Assembly: GCA_030544215.1 (NCBI GenBank)
Contig: JARZZO010000001.1
Span: forward strand, 44,609,098 to 44,673,097
Source: Zantedeschia hybrid cultivar
Taxonomy: Eukaryota; Streptophyta; Magnoliopsida; Alismatales; Araceae
Length of the DNA stretch: 64,000 nt
Direction of reading: 5' to 3'
The translations under genes and the position numbers were made by a program. Below the pieces are notes generated by a model. The model saw only the letters and a list, made by a program, of their open reading frames with translations. It was not told the origin of the DNA and ran no database searches. This document shows, piece by piece, positions 21,873 to 32,987 of this stretch; positions within the stretch are counted from its first letter, which is position 1, and every line of letters starts with the position of its first letter.

Positions 21873-24800
21873 AGATGGCCGCCCCACCCCCTCGTCGGGA
21901 GTCTAGAGACATCGGATAGTAGCATGGTTGATGGCAGTAGGCACAAGTTCAAGTGCAATTACTGTCAGTTTATAGGACAGGGTGGTGGTGTTTCTCGATT
22001 GAAGAAGCACCTTGCAGGAGGAAAAATTGTTGGGTATAATGAAGTGATTGGTTGTAAAAATGTTCCTAGGGAGGTCAGGACGTAAATGGCTCAACACTTG
22101 AAAAGTTTGAAGGAAGTGCGCTTAAAGAAGGTTGCAGACAAAGAGAGGGAAGAACGTATGATCTATAGAGTCGCAGGTGGAGGAGATAATGATGAAGGAG
22201 GCTGGACTGAGTTTGATGGCGATGATGATGTTCAGGAGGTACATGGACGTGAGCCTCCTTCTCCACGTACTCGGCGAGTGTTGGAGCTCAGTAAGCATAA
22301 GCATCGGGAGAGAGAATTTATAAGAGCTCAGTAGAGTGTTCGCGGATCATCAGGTGCTGGTGGGAGTTCTTCTAGGGGGCAGGCTCAACCTAGGAGGAGT
22401 GTATCCTCTTATCTTACTACTGGACCAGCATCTACAACTCAGCCTCAGAAGCACAAATCAAGCACTCCTGTTGAGGAGGTTGACCCTTATATGTTTCATA
22501 GGGAATATGGGAAACAAACAAGGGTTGATGATAGCTACAATAAGAAGAGTGGTCCAAGATACATATTGGAAAGGGTTGTGGCAAAATTTTGGCATCATGC
22601 AGGCATTTCCTTCAATGCAGCAAACAGTCCTTACTATTCTAGTATGATCTATGAAGCATAAATTCAAGGATTACATGTTAAACCCCCCACTCCAAAAGAA
22701 CTGGCAGGAAAATATCTTGATGGTGAGGTAAAGGAGATCAAGCAGTACATTGGTTCTTTCAAGAAAAAGTGGGGGAAATATGGGGTTACCCTGATGTGTG
22801 ATGGCTGGTCAGGGACCACCAAGAGCAATCTTATTAATTTTCTTGTCTATTGCGATAGACAAGTGTTCTATCATAAGTCTGTGGATGCATCAAATCAGAT
22901 ATACAATCATGAATACATTATGCAATTGATGGACAGTGTCGTGGAGGAAAATTGGCGAGAAGCACATTGTCCAAGTGGTGACAGATAATGGCTCCGCGTA
23001 CAAGAAGGCAGGAGAGGAGCTATTGCTCCGCAGACCTCATTTGTTCTAAACCCCATGTGCAGCCCACTGTGTGGATTTAATGTTGAAAGAAATTGGACAG
23101 CTAGATCCTGTCAAGAAGAATGTTACCAAAGCACAGAAGATTACACGATACATTTACAACAATTCTTATGTATTAAGATTGATGAGGGATCATACACATG
23201 GTGAGTTGTTAAGGCCTGCAATCACAAGATTTGCCACCAACATCATTACCTTGCAGAGTATGTTGAAACATGAAGTAGGCTTGAAGCAAAGGTTTAGAAG
23301 TGACAAATGGATGCACTCCACATTTGCCGGAACCGACGAAGGAAAGAAGATTGAAAGCTTGGTGAACAACAGTGATTTCTGGATTAAGATAAAGCTTATT
23401 ATACACCTTATTGAGCCATTATATAAGGTATTGTGCTATATGGATGGAGATCGGACACCAACCTTAGGGTTGGTGTATTCCGAATTAGAAGTTGTAAAGA
23501 GGAAATCTCAAGAAAATATGCACAGGAATTATTGAAGATTGTAGAAAGGAGGTGGGACTTCTAGATGGACAGAGAGTTGCATATGGCAGGTGAACAATTT
23601 ACATTTCATGACCTTTGGTGATATATTTAACTTTTATAATGATGCTTGATAGGTGATTTTCTTTTATTACAGCGTATTATCTACATCCGGCATTTCAGTA
23701 CGCTCATTCGTTGGCGTGCAATGATGACTTGATTGGAGCTGTGACAATGGTGGTCGACCGACTTGTGGGTGATCCGAATGCAGCGGTAGAGGCAATTAAT
23801 GATGTAAGGTGGCCAATCCATTATTCTATCATTTCTTTGTGTCTGTTATGCAAAGAAAGTAATAACATTGTTAATTACGCAGATAAAAATCTTTTGGGAG
23901 GCAGTAGGCACATTTGCAGAGCCATCAGCTACAACTGGGCATGAGAAATATGATGCTAGTATAAAAAGAACTTTGTTTAGAAAACACTTACATATATTGT
24001 TCTTTCTAATTTTCATATCTTGATAGACTTCTATTGTTTGTTTTGTAGCTGATTGGTGGTTGAATTATGGAAAGTTTGCACCAACGTTGAGAGGCATAGC
24101 CATCAAAAACTTGTCGCAGACTTCTTCCTCTAGTGGATGTGAGCGAAACTGGTCTACGTTTGCACTGATATATACAAAGATTAGGAATCAGTTGCACACA
24201 TCCGCTTGGACAAGCTTGTGTATGTCCACTACAATATGAGGCTGAGGATTAAATATTTGTAACATGATGCAAAGAAGGGAGAGGGTGATTATGATCTCAC
24301 TGATCTTAGTTACCTTCGAGATGATGAGGATCCTATAGTTGCTTGGGTTGCCAGAACAACAGATCGTGGGGAGTCAAAACTCGATGAGACAGTAGATCCT
24401 GATGAGGGCCCTCGTCCAAACACCTTCTTGGTAGCAGAAATATCAGCAGCAATAGCAGGTGGAGAGCAAGATGATGAACATATTGTTGGTTCAGGTCATG
24501 ATCAGGAGCATGCAGAAGGTTATGATCAGGAAGTTGACTTAGAGGCTGATGATGATGATGATGATCAGTTGGTCACAAGGGGCAAAAGCGCAGTACCACG
24601 GGATGACTCAGCAGAGTGGGAGCGGCTAATGCAGGGTCCTGTACCTCAGTGTCCTCCAATTGCACATGCACCTCAGCATCCTCTAGCTTCACTAGCACCT
24701 CAACATCCATCCAGATCTCAGCCTGTATAAAGTGGACCTGCACAGGGACAGCTTTCTAGTCAGACTTTACGTCATTCTAGTGCACACCCTCCAGTACGTC

Positions 24801-25878
24801 TCCCAGCTGGTGTAGTGTAGAAGCAAGCAAGCGGCAAAGAAATAACTTCAAAGGTAAGAAGGGATGAAGTGGCATGAAATCCCAGATGTCAAAGGTGTTA
24901 ACATGATCCAAAAAGGGCAAGAAGAAGAAGGATACAATCCCAGATGATCCACTAGACATTGCAGACTTAGAAACCTTGGATCCTTATGCTCAAGATGAGA
25001 CACCATCTCCTTCTAATAGTTGAGTCTCAGAGAGTGGATCTTCTTCATCAACTAGAGATGATACAAATAATGGTGGCGCAGGGGGGTGGTGGAGTTGGTG
25101 GTAGCCATATTAGTGGGGGTGGAGCTGATGGTAACCGTGGTAGTGGGGGTGGGGGAGGTAGGGTCCTTTATACTGGGGAGCAGGATTTACGCACGCCATT
25201 CAGGATACCGACCATGGAGCTCGTGGGCCAGATGAAGCTGTAGAGGCACTACCTCGTGCTCTGATAAAGGTTCTGTATTGTCGGAGGGAACATGAGGTAG
25301 ACATACCAGATTAGATGTGCATTGACTCATCCTCAGATGATGAGCATTTTTATAATCTTGACCCTAGTATGATCATATATGAGTACGAGTTGCACCACAT
25401 CATAAGAGAGTTTGATGCGCTGAGTACACAAGATGAGAGAAGCTCAAGCGTGGGACATTATAGTTCTAATTCATCTAACTCGCAGCAGCGGCCATAGACA
25501 GGATATGATAGTACATCCTCTTACAGTGGTGATCATTCAGTCTCAGGATACCATCATCCAACATTAGTTCCGTATGGATATTCTACTTCAAGTGCATATC
25601 CATATGGTGGTCACAGTTATGGTGAAAGCGTATCTTATGTTCCTGCAGTACCACGGCCAATCATATACAGACCGAGTAATGTGGCATATCAGCAGTACTC
25701 AGCAGAGTTTCATCAGAGATATAACTCCTATATGACTTGGAGCCAATATCAAGACTATATGGCGTCAAACTATCAAGTTCAGTTAATAAGAGATGCTCCG
25801 ACGGGGACTTATAGCTATGCCATGCCTTCACCGTATCCATATTGGGGCCATTATTGGTATTTCATTCTTTACTTTTGA
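21873..25878 (+). pseudogene. hAT-2 transposase pseudogene (BED, DUF659, hATC)
   Basis: In order: a BED zinc finger with CNYC and HLAGG (about 21948-22070), a Ser/Gly-rich linker, the entry motif FWHHAGISFNAANSPYY (about 22590), and CDGWSGTTKSNLINF (22798). These are followed by IVQVVTDNGSAYKKAG (DUF659 core, about 22970), DHTHGELLRP (23190), and after two recognisable introns DWWLNYGKF and SSSGCERNWSTF (hATC dimerisation, about 24050-24160). The tail is acidic, then Tyr/Ser/Gly-rich and ends at 25878. Stops (for example near 22081, 22332, 22660 and 23050) and frameshifts (near 22965 and 24195) make it non-functional. Introns keep usable splice sites (for example 23590-23672 and 23801-23881). 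Confidence 0.75.
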
Positions 25879-26003
25879 TGTGATTTTAAACCCTTAAATC
25901 TTAATGTGTTTGTCTCACTTTAATACTTGAATATGGTTCAATAGTTCAAATTTTCAAATGAAGATCATGTTCTTAAATTATTCTTTCAATTCTTCTTTTG
26001 CAA

Positions 26004-26510
26004 ATGTCACGTGAGCGACATCATCTAGTATGGGAGCATAGGTACACAGTCCCAGGAGATCGACAGATCCACTGTCTTTACTGTGGACACATTGTTAGCG
26101 GTATTCATCGTTTTTTGGAGCATCTTACGGGGATACGTAGAGATAGCATCATATGTCCTTCAATCCCTCGTGATGTCTGTCTACAGTTCCAGCAGTTTCT
26201 GAGGTAGGAGGAGCCATCATCTAGTAGAGGACGTACATACTCGACAGCCAGGCCGCCTACATTGTCGACTCGTCCATCGTCATCTACGTCTACTAGAGGA
26301 TCTAGAGCAAAGATCATGGATGTTGTGAGAGCATTTTTTTTAGAGTTTCATGTTCCATCTACTGTTGTTCATACACCATCATTTGTTCAGATGTTTAGAT
26401 GTATTCAGAGACAGCCACATGTCCCACCTCCTACTCAGATTGAGTTAAACTTTGGTGGAGAGGATGAGGGATCTTTTGCTTCTTCTGATGATTTTGATGC
26501 GGATGATTGA
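26004..26510 (+). CDS. Second BED-finger ORF of hAT-2 (truncated-transposase-like, one internal stop)
   Basis: From the ATG at 26004 one frame runs 168 codons to a TGA ending at 26510, interrupted only by a TAG at 26205-26207. The N-terminal half has a BED finger with CLYC and GIHRFLEHLTGI, a close match to the fingers of hAT-1 and of the main hAT-2 ORF. The C-terminal half has VVRAFFLEFHVPSTVVHTP and a PHVPPPTQ stretch, matching the entry motif of hAT transposases (FWHHAGISFNAANSP) just before the catalytic region. The catalytic and dimerisation domains are absent. It lies 125 bp after the main transposase tail in the same element. It could bind hAT ends without cutting, or be a leftover of a nested duplication. 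Confidence 0.5.
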
Positions 26511-27602
26511 GTGATTTTATGACTCATGTATTGTTACTACTGCATATGTCATTTTGTCATATATAATATCATGTTTAAAAAACTTATGAGTTTTCAGTGT
26601 TGATGTTTGAAATTTTATATTTCATCCTTCTATAAGATTTGGTGTGACACTTTTTTTTGCAAATTGATATTTCTTGTATTCAATTCTCCTTAATTAGTAT
26701 GCTAAAGACCTAGAATATCTTTCTTACATAATTAAATACATGAAATTGATGTTTTCTTGTTAAATATGACTCATAATCATTTACCATAATAAAAACATCT
26801 AGTAGAATTAATAAAATTGTATATTTATGTCAACAAACTGAAGATTTCTCTTAAAAATAAAAATAAAAAAAATGAACCGGCCTGAACCGGACCGACTCGT
26901 ACGAGTCGGCCCGAGTCAGATCGGATCTGACTCGTATCTGCAAGAACCCAATCCGATCCGAATCCGCGAGACGGCGAACCTTGCTCGTTCTGAGCATCCT
27001 CGTGCTTCGTTCGACATGCTGGTAGCATTGCCCTCATCCTTATAATGAGCCAACCTTGTCCATCATACTGGCATCACTATAATGTTACATTTTTACGCTC
27101 TGCATCATGTCCCTGCACGTATCTTGAGGACATCTACACATGTTTTCCGAGGCCTGTGCCAATTGCCTTGATTTACGTACCCATTTCCAAGTGTACCCAT
27201 CTTCTCGGCACACTTCTTGAGGCAACATCCAGGCTTTGCGCACATCATCTATGGGCTTTCAACTCCTGTAATTCCATCCTATTTCTTGTTATTTTATTAT
27301 TGCATGTTATCTCCCTGTGAGCAGTGGGCCCTTGTTGGTTGTACTTTTAGGGTGGGACATGAGAACCGAACATTCCTCTCCTATGCACCTCTACAGAGCT
27401 ATGCGCTTTTCTGTTCTGCCATAGCTTGCTTTAGTTTGGTATTTACTTTTATTTGTATCCAACTTGTGAGGTAGGGCATTTAGCCTATGATTCATCATCG
27501 TTGCCGGATTGAGAGTGTGTTAACATAATCATGGAGGTTCTAACGAGACTTTGGAGTTCCTCCACTAGCAAATGGTCCCATATTCCCTCTTTACGAGAAG
27601 AA

Positions 27603-27746
27603 TGGTTATTCAGCTAACTTCTGTCATTTGACTAGGTTTTCCTATTTTACTTGGTGTGTTTAGATTGCATCTATTATTTCTATATTTGCTTGCTACTAAT
27701 CTTTCAATCTATTAGTGAGTTTGTTAGTGTTAGCTATCTCGCATCA
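27603..27746 (+). repeat. 5' LTR (3' part) of gypsy element C
   Basis: The segment 'ggttttcctattttacttgg' to 'ctatctcgcatca' matches 30765-30911 over ~147 bp. It is followed by a primer-binding-site-like sequence at 27752-27764. Sequence left of 27603 does not match the 3' LTR, so only the end of the LTR is recognisable. Confidence 0.6.
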
Positions 27747-28319
27747 TCTTTTTAGTATCAAAGCATTAGGTTTCCTTGTCTAGGATGTCCGTTCAATGTC
27801 ATGAATCCTAGTTGATGTTTTGGTCATTTGCATGCTCACATATAGTGGTACCCACTTTCGTCCATCTATGCCCATGTTAGAGTCCTATATAGGTTCCTAG
27901 ACAAATTCCAATTTGAACCACATGATCTGTGACCTCACAGAATGAGTAATCAGATGGAACATCACTTTGAGGGGCTTTGATCATATCAAGGGTTTGCTTA
28001 GGGCCGTTAAGGATAGGATTACTAAGACGAATCATTTGGTTTAAGGTGTAGTTAGTTAAGTTGCCTCTTTCTAGGCATGTCCTCAAAATACTATAAAAGC
28101 CACTGATCGTCGGGGATCCTCACTTCCCCTATCGGCATTTCATGCCTCTAGAGTTGATGATTGGAGGGGTCATCAACCTGATCATTAGGATGATCCTTTT
28201 AAGCTGAAGGTGGATGGGTTTCAGAGAGCTCCACCCATGCAGAGAGGCCCTTAAGTTGATTTAAGAGTGGTCAAGAGCATGAGTATGAGCATAGGCCTTA
28301 CCGTGATCATCCAGATTAT

Positions 28320-28523
28320 TATGCCCCTAATAATGTGAAAGTTAAAGTGGCTATTTATGATGGATCTCTGGATCCTCATATATATTTTGACTGGGAGGCT
28401 AGTATGGACCATTATTTTGAGTGGTATGAGATGTTTAATGCTTGTTGGCTCTTATTTGCCAAGATGAAGCTCTTAGGCCAAGCTAAGACCTTCTGGTCTA
28501 ATGTGAGGGCTCTTCTCAAGTAG
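28320..28523 (+). pseudogene. gypsy gag (capsid) fragment
   Basis: The frame from 28335 encodes VKVAIYDGSLDPHIYFDWEA, then YFEWYEMF and an FWSNVRALLK ending. This matches the gypsy capsid pattern of a xxIPxFDGxLDPxxFLDW start, a VFEY/E motif, and the basic WWxxLxR end. Only the first third of a normal gag is left. It would form the retroelement particle if complete. Confidence 0.7.
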
Positions 28524-28636
28524 CCGCATTAGGAACCCGTGAGAATAGGGGCATCTAGTTTACAATTTAAATTTTCTTTGGATGTAGGAGGGGGAATGAA
28601 TAAGGGTATGCTTTTGGGAGCTAGAGTGATGTCAAA

Positions 28637-29445
28637 ATGAGTGAATCCTACTACAAAAATGCTAACCTCAAGAAGTGTGCATTCATGACTTACAAAATTG
28701 TCTTCTTAGGGTTCATTGTTTCAAGTGAGGGTGTCTCCACTAACCCGAAAAAAGTCAGGACGATAATAGAGTGGCTTGAGCCTCAGAGTATCTACGATGT
28801 CTATACTTTTGCTGTCTTGGCTATGTTCTAACATCGATGCATACATGGGTCAGCACGATCACGGCTCTTATCACAGATTACATCTAAAAAGTAGCCTTTG
28901 TTTAGACTAAGGCTGCCATATTCTCCTTTTGCAACATCAAGGAGTGGATAACCCATAAACCTATTTTTTATTTGCTAGATTTCTCTAAGGTGTTTGAGGT
29001 GTCATGTGATGCTTTTAGTGTTCGCAGATTGAAGTGTTGAGTCAGGAGGGCCACTTTGTTACATACTTTAGTGAGAAATTGAATGATATTAAGTTGAGGT
29101 ATTCTACCTATGACAAGCGGTTTTATGCGTTACTCCAGACTTTGCGGTATTAGTGGCACTATATCCTGCCTAATAAGTTAATCCTCTACTCTAATCATGA
29201 GGCCTTTAGGTTTTTCCAAGCCTAGAAGAAGCTTAATCCTAGGTACAGTTGATGGGTAGAGTTTCTCCAAACATACAAGTTTGTTCTCAGACATCGAGCG
29301 GGTGCGGAGAACTATATGGCTAATGTGCTGAGTTGTCGAACTTCTCTACTACCTATTTTCAGTGCAGAGGTCACTGGATTTGGGAGGCTCCAAGAGGAGT
29401 ATGCTAGTTGTCCTGATTTTGGTCTAATCCACGATGCACTTTTGT
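28637..29445 (+). pseudogene. gypsy reverse transcriptase end and RNase H remnant
   Basis: The frame at 28637 reads NLKKCAFMTYKIVFLGFIVS and PKKVRTIIEWLEP, the conserved end of gypsy reverse transcriptase. In shifting frames after 28900 come the tether and RNase H motifs: FSKVFEVSCDA-like near 28985, EGHFVTYFSEKLN-like near 29050, YSTYDKRFYALLQTL (29100), HYILPNKLILYSNHEAF (29160) and VEFLQTYKFVLRH (29260). Many stops are present. It is too short for activity. Confidence 0.75.
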
Positions 29446-29589
29446 CAGGATCCTCTAGAGAGTTATGTGAATACATTTTATAGGAGGGTTATCTTTTCTG
29501 GCAGACAAGTAGTGTATTCCATGGACTTCAGTTTGCGATTTTTTGGTTTAGGAGATACATGTATGTGGCCTAGTTGTCACTTTGATCAA

Positions 29590-30260
29590 AACATGAATAA
29601 AAAGTATGATCGGGCCAATCAGGACCAATATTACGAATCTAATGGTACGATCACATTGACCGCAACTGTTATCATAAATCCAACAGTCTAATCATGCCAA
29701 TTAGGTCCGTTATTAAATCTAATGGTCTGATGCGCCTATTAGGTCCGTTATCAAATCCAACAGCCCAATCGTGTCGATCATGTCCGTTATCAAATCCAAC
29801 GGCTTGATCGGGAGATCAAGTCCATTATTATAATCCAACGCTTAAATTGCTTCAATCAAGTCCATTAACATAAATCCAATAGTTTGATAGTGTCAATCAA
29901 GTCTTTTATCATGATCTAGTGGTTTGATCGCATTGATCAGGTCTGTTGTGTATATCCAATGGTCTGACCGTGTAGATCAGGTGTGCTATTAAAAATCCAA
30001 CGGTTTGATTACATCGATCATGACCGTTATCACAAACCCAAACGGTTCAATCATACCGATCGTGTCCATTATTGTCGATCTAACAGTTTGATCATAACTG
30101 TTATTACAATTCTAATGGTTTGATCATGCTGATTGTGTTTGTTAATGCACATTTAATGATCTTATCATATCGATCATGTCTGTTAACACACATTTTATGG
30201 TCTGAACTCGTTCATCATAATTATTAATGTTATTTTTGACAATCCAATTAGATACAAGAA
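29590..30260. repeat. ~45-bp minisatellite, inverted relative to the other two loci
   Basis: About 13-14 diverged units with the core 'tgtccgttatcaaatccaac', a 'ggtttgatcg' and a 'gatcat' repeat across 670 bp. The reverse complement matches the units at 1444-1630 and 60670-61350 ('gttagatttgtgttaa', 'catgatca'). Confidence 0.75.
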
Positions 30261-30529
30261 TGATACCCCAATCATAGTGGAGGTGATGTATCAATTTTTG
30301 ATGGTTTAGTCATAATTGATTGAAATTCTGATCAAGAGTTAGTAAATAATCTGATTATTATACTCGGAATTTGGGTATATTGTAATGCCTTCATTGTAAT
30401 AGGCATCATTGTAATATCTTACACTTCTGATTAATGAATGATTGGTTCATTTCTTCATTTTGCGACTCTTGTATTATATTATTTGTCAATTTTTCACAAA
30501 CTTTGTTTATTGCATGGTTAGTTTCAGTA

Positions 30530-30690
30530 TCACATATAAGGGGTTAATCAAAGGTGTCCAGTGACTTCACTAGTGTAATTAACATCTAGCAGGTTGATGG
30601 AGAGAGGTCCAAATATAAATCTAAACGTTTGATTCAACATTATAGTTGGGACCCACCTTGAAGTCCTAGGATTAACTTCACTCTTTATCT
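30530..30690 (+). repeat. Fragment resembling the end of LTR-B
   Basis: 'ggggttaatcaaaggtgtcc', 'gtgtaattaacat', 'ggttgatggagagaggtcc' and 'gaagtcctaggatta' line up with 8470-8600 and 49985-50110 in the two LTR-B copies. This suggests element C shares or recombined part of an LTR with family B. Confidence 0.5.
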
Positions 30691-30764
30691 ATGAGTTGCG
30701 AACCAAAAAAAATTTCATATTAAAAAATAAAGTTATTTTATATTTTATATTTATCATTCCTACA

Positions 30765-30911
30765 TACGGTTACTTGCAAGCTTTTGTTATTCGGCGAGGT
30801 TTTCCTACTTTACTTGTGTGGTTAGGTTGCATCTATTATTTCTCTATTTGCTTGCTACTAACCTTTGAGTCCGTTAGTGAGTCCATTAGTTTCCTTAGCC
30901 ATTCTGCATCA
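30765..30911 (+). repeat. 3' LTR (3' part) of gypsy element C
   Basis: Partner of 27603-27746, with the same order of landmarks ('ttttcctactttacttg', 'gcatctattatttct', 'cttgctactaa', 'gttagtgagt') and ending 'tctgcatca' at 30911. Confidence 0.6.
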
Positions 30912-31686
30912 AGTGGCCATTTGTATCCCCAACTAGTGGTCTTCTTCTAACACAGGCAGGCAGAATGCATGATGCAGCATGACCAAGCTATCATGCTAAC
31001 AACCCTATTACCCTGCATTGCTACGACAAGGGCAGCTCAATAACTATGGCGACATGGCTCTGGGCATGGTAAAGAGAATATACAAAATCAAGTAGGACAG
31101 AACTAAGAATTTATACCAAGGATAAATTGAATTACATCTAGAAATAAAATATAGGTACTGAGTAACATCGTTGAGCTTGAGCATAGGTATGCTTGTTCTG
31201 TTCATGTTTATGAATAAGCCTGATGAATATCTTTCTTTAGTAATATAGTCATGTTTGTTTAGTAGATAACTTAGAAAGAGTAGTAGCCCAGTGCGATGAG
31301 GGTCCAATTACTGGAAGTCTAGGGAAGATCAATTGTACATAGCATTACTTAGGTTGTTCATTGTTTGAATCGGTAAGGTGCCAATGGGGCAACTATATCG
31401 TTGCATCAAGGCTCCACACTTTTTATTCAATAGCTAACTTAGAATCCATTCGTATTCTAGTTAAGCATATGGGGTAAGTACCTCTTTTGATTTATTTTTA
31501 TTCATTTAGTAGTTCAAACAAGTGGGTAAAATAATCAGATATTTAGTATTCAAAGAGCTTGAATTTTGCTTAACTATTAAATGAGTTGAGCTTGAAAAAT
31601 TTGTCATTTATTGTCCATTCTACTCGAGCTTAGTAGAAGGTCGGCTTGATAATAAATAACCCAAATTGAATGGAGCAAAGCTTTCC
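30912..31686. other. Unassigned segment
   Basis: No gene or known repeat recognised. The only longer frame (minus, 31044-31307, 87 codons) is Tyr/Leu/Ile-rich with no known domain and is probably chance in AT-rich DNA. Confidence 0.3.
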
Positions 31687-32139
31687 TCAATTTTGTTTAT
31701 TTGCACCCCTATATTTGGCAGGTGTGGTTACACAGTCTCCACCATATTGTTTTACTAACTCATAAGTGGATCCTATGTGTGCATTAGTGAAGACACCACC
31801 CACAACTTGGGACTTGGACTCTAGTCCTCTGGTAAAAGGATGGCCTAGGTTTTGACTGCGATCCAAATAGCAAATAGGTGAATTTGGTCTTCCAACCCTA
31901 AGGAACCAACAGTAAGAGGAGTCCACTAGTGTCACTTTACCACAAACTAGAGAAGCCACACTTTCCATTGAAACATGGAGGACCATACAAGTGCTGTTGT
32001 GATCATATGCATCTATATGCATTTCCATGTTTCTATCCTGAACCTGATTTGTTGCACCGCTAGCGTTATTACACTGCCTGGCGGTGTAACCAGGGTAAAA
32101 GAAAACATTTTTTGGAAGTCCCCATGGTGCCCTACCCAA
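31687..32139 (-). CDS. Unrecognised 150-codon ORF (doubtful)
   Basis: It is open from an ATG at 32139 to the stop at 31687-31689 and is the longest uninterrupted frame in this part of the window. The amino-acid composition is balanced, with His, Cys, Gly and Tyr spread through it, and includes VGRPNSPICYLDRSQ and GGVFTNAHIGSTYEL. No family is recognised and there is no signal peptide. The first ~29 codons overlap the foldback MITE starting at 32053, so the true start, if any, lies further in. It may be an old gene or exon fragment. No splice-site pair could be fixed. Confidence 0.25.
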   Translation of the reverse strand: MGRAPWGLPKNVFFYPGYTARQCNNASGATNQVQDRNMEMHIDAYDHNSTCMVLHVSMESVASLVCGKVTLVDSSYCWFLRVGRPNSPICYLDRSQNLGHPFTRGLESKSQVVGGVFTNAHIGSTYELVKQYGGDCVTTPAKYRGANKQN

Positions 32140-32418
32140 TTGTACAATCTGATCTTGGATCGAATGACCCAGAAAAAGATGAAATTTTGAAAATCGCCCC
32201 CAAATGAACAGGAAAGATCTTGGAAGGCCCCATGGCGTTTTTTTTACTATTTATTTGGGTCGATTTTCGAATTTTCATCTTTCTTCAGGTCATCCGATCC
32301 AAGATCGGATTGTACAGTCAGGTAGGGTGGGTCGGGGCCTTCCAAAAAAGTTTTCAATTTCTTCTTCTTTTTTACCCTGGCTGTGCCGCCAGGTGACATA
32401 ATAACGCCTGGTGGTGCA
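32053..32418. mobile_element. Foldback MITE with ~160-bp inverted arms
   Basis: Left arm 32053-~32215 and right arm ~32225-32418 are reverse complements with scattered mismatches. Both outer ends read TGCACC(A/G)C followed by GCGTTATTA, CCTGGCGG and CCAGGGTAAAA. Internal paired landmarks include 'gtacaatc(t/c)gatcttgga' and 'aagatgaaa'. The loop is very short, so a transcript would form a near-continuous hairpin. It has no ORF of its own. The flanks give no clear target duplication, so the superfamily is not assigned. Confidence 0.75.
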
Positions 32419-32589
32419 TCAAGTTTTACTCTTCTATCATTAACACAGATTAAATAGTTTTTATAATGAGTCCAATTAATTTTGGGTGGAGTTCTAGTCT
32501 ACGTCACCCAGTATCATGAATTGCAGGATTGAGCCCTCCTAATCAGATTTTTTAGTTTTACCTGATCCCCTCCTGAAAACAGAGAAAAA

Positions 32590-32985
32590 TAAGAAAATTC
32601 ACGTCCAACTGGCCTAGAATAGACCAAAATGGCCTAGACTTGGCTAAGATTGGCCGATCCAACTTGGACTGGCCGATCCTAGGACAATCCAACCCTATCC
32701 AGTCTTTGATTTAGGATCTTAGTCCATGAAAGGAGATCCCTCAAGTTCCCAACTACCCATCGACTTTGAGACCCCATTTGAAAGTTGTTGTATCACATAC
32801 ACTTTCTTGAATTTTTCCTTTTTTTTTTAATTATCTTTCTATTTTTTTAAAGTAAGAATGAAGAATATCTAGGAATCAGTTCTCCTCCTTTGGATTGGCA
32901 GAGTTGGCAAAATCCGATCTCAATCTGGATTGGACTGGGACCTGATAATCTGATGTCTCGATCTGATTCCACGTTCCTTGCCTTG
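32590..32985. mobile_element. hAT-like miniature element remnant (boundaries approximate)
   Basis: Two GATCC/GGCC-rich flanks ('ggccgatccaacttggactg' at about 32651; 'caatctggattggactgg' at about 32920) bracket a T-rich centre. They resemble the subterminal regions of hAT-1 and the fragments near 47.3, 54.4 and 59.5 kb. Termini and target duplication are not identified. Confidence 0.35.
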
Positions 32986-32987
32986 TG

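Larger units (their letters stand above)
20757..26983 (+). mobile_element. hAT-2: large decayed hAT transposon
   Basis: The ends are inverted: the left starts CAAGGTTAACCATATCG and the right, reverse-complemented, starts CAAGGTTCGCCGTCTCG. Both subterminal regions are dense in CGTACCG/GATCCG-type motifs. Flanking 8-mers ttcattcc (20749-20756) and ctcgttct (26984-26991) agree at 5 of 8 positions, with all three differences being transitions, as expected for an old target duplication. The interior holds a broken transposase with introns and a separate second BED-finger ORF. The ends share CAAGGTT with hAT-1, so both belong to one family group. Confidence 0.75.
27603..30911 (+). mobile_element. 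Decayed Ty3/gypsy element C
   Basis: Layout: LTR end (to 27746), a degenerate initiator-Met primer-binding site (TTAGTATCAAAGC, 27752-27764), gag remnant (28320-28523), reverse transcriptase/RNase H remnant (28637-29445), a ~45-bp minisatellite (29590-30260), a segment like the end of LTR-B (about 30530-30690), and the 3' LTR end (30765-30911). Protease and most of the reverse transcriptase are deleted between gag and 28637, and no integrase is seen. No target duplication is identified because the LTR starts are lost. Confidence 0.65.

Noticed and set aside
24428..24730. Separate acidic host protein
   Set aside because: The Asp/Glu-rich frame is the linker after the hATC motif of hAT-2, as in hAT-1, within the element's ends.
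28637..29445. Usable reverse transcriptase/RNase H
   Set aside because: Catalytic reverse transcriptase motifs are deleted and many stops occur. Only the end of the domain is left.
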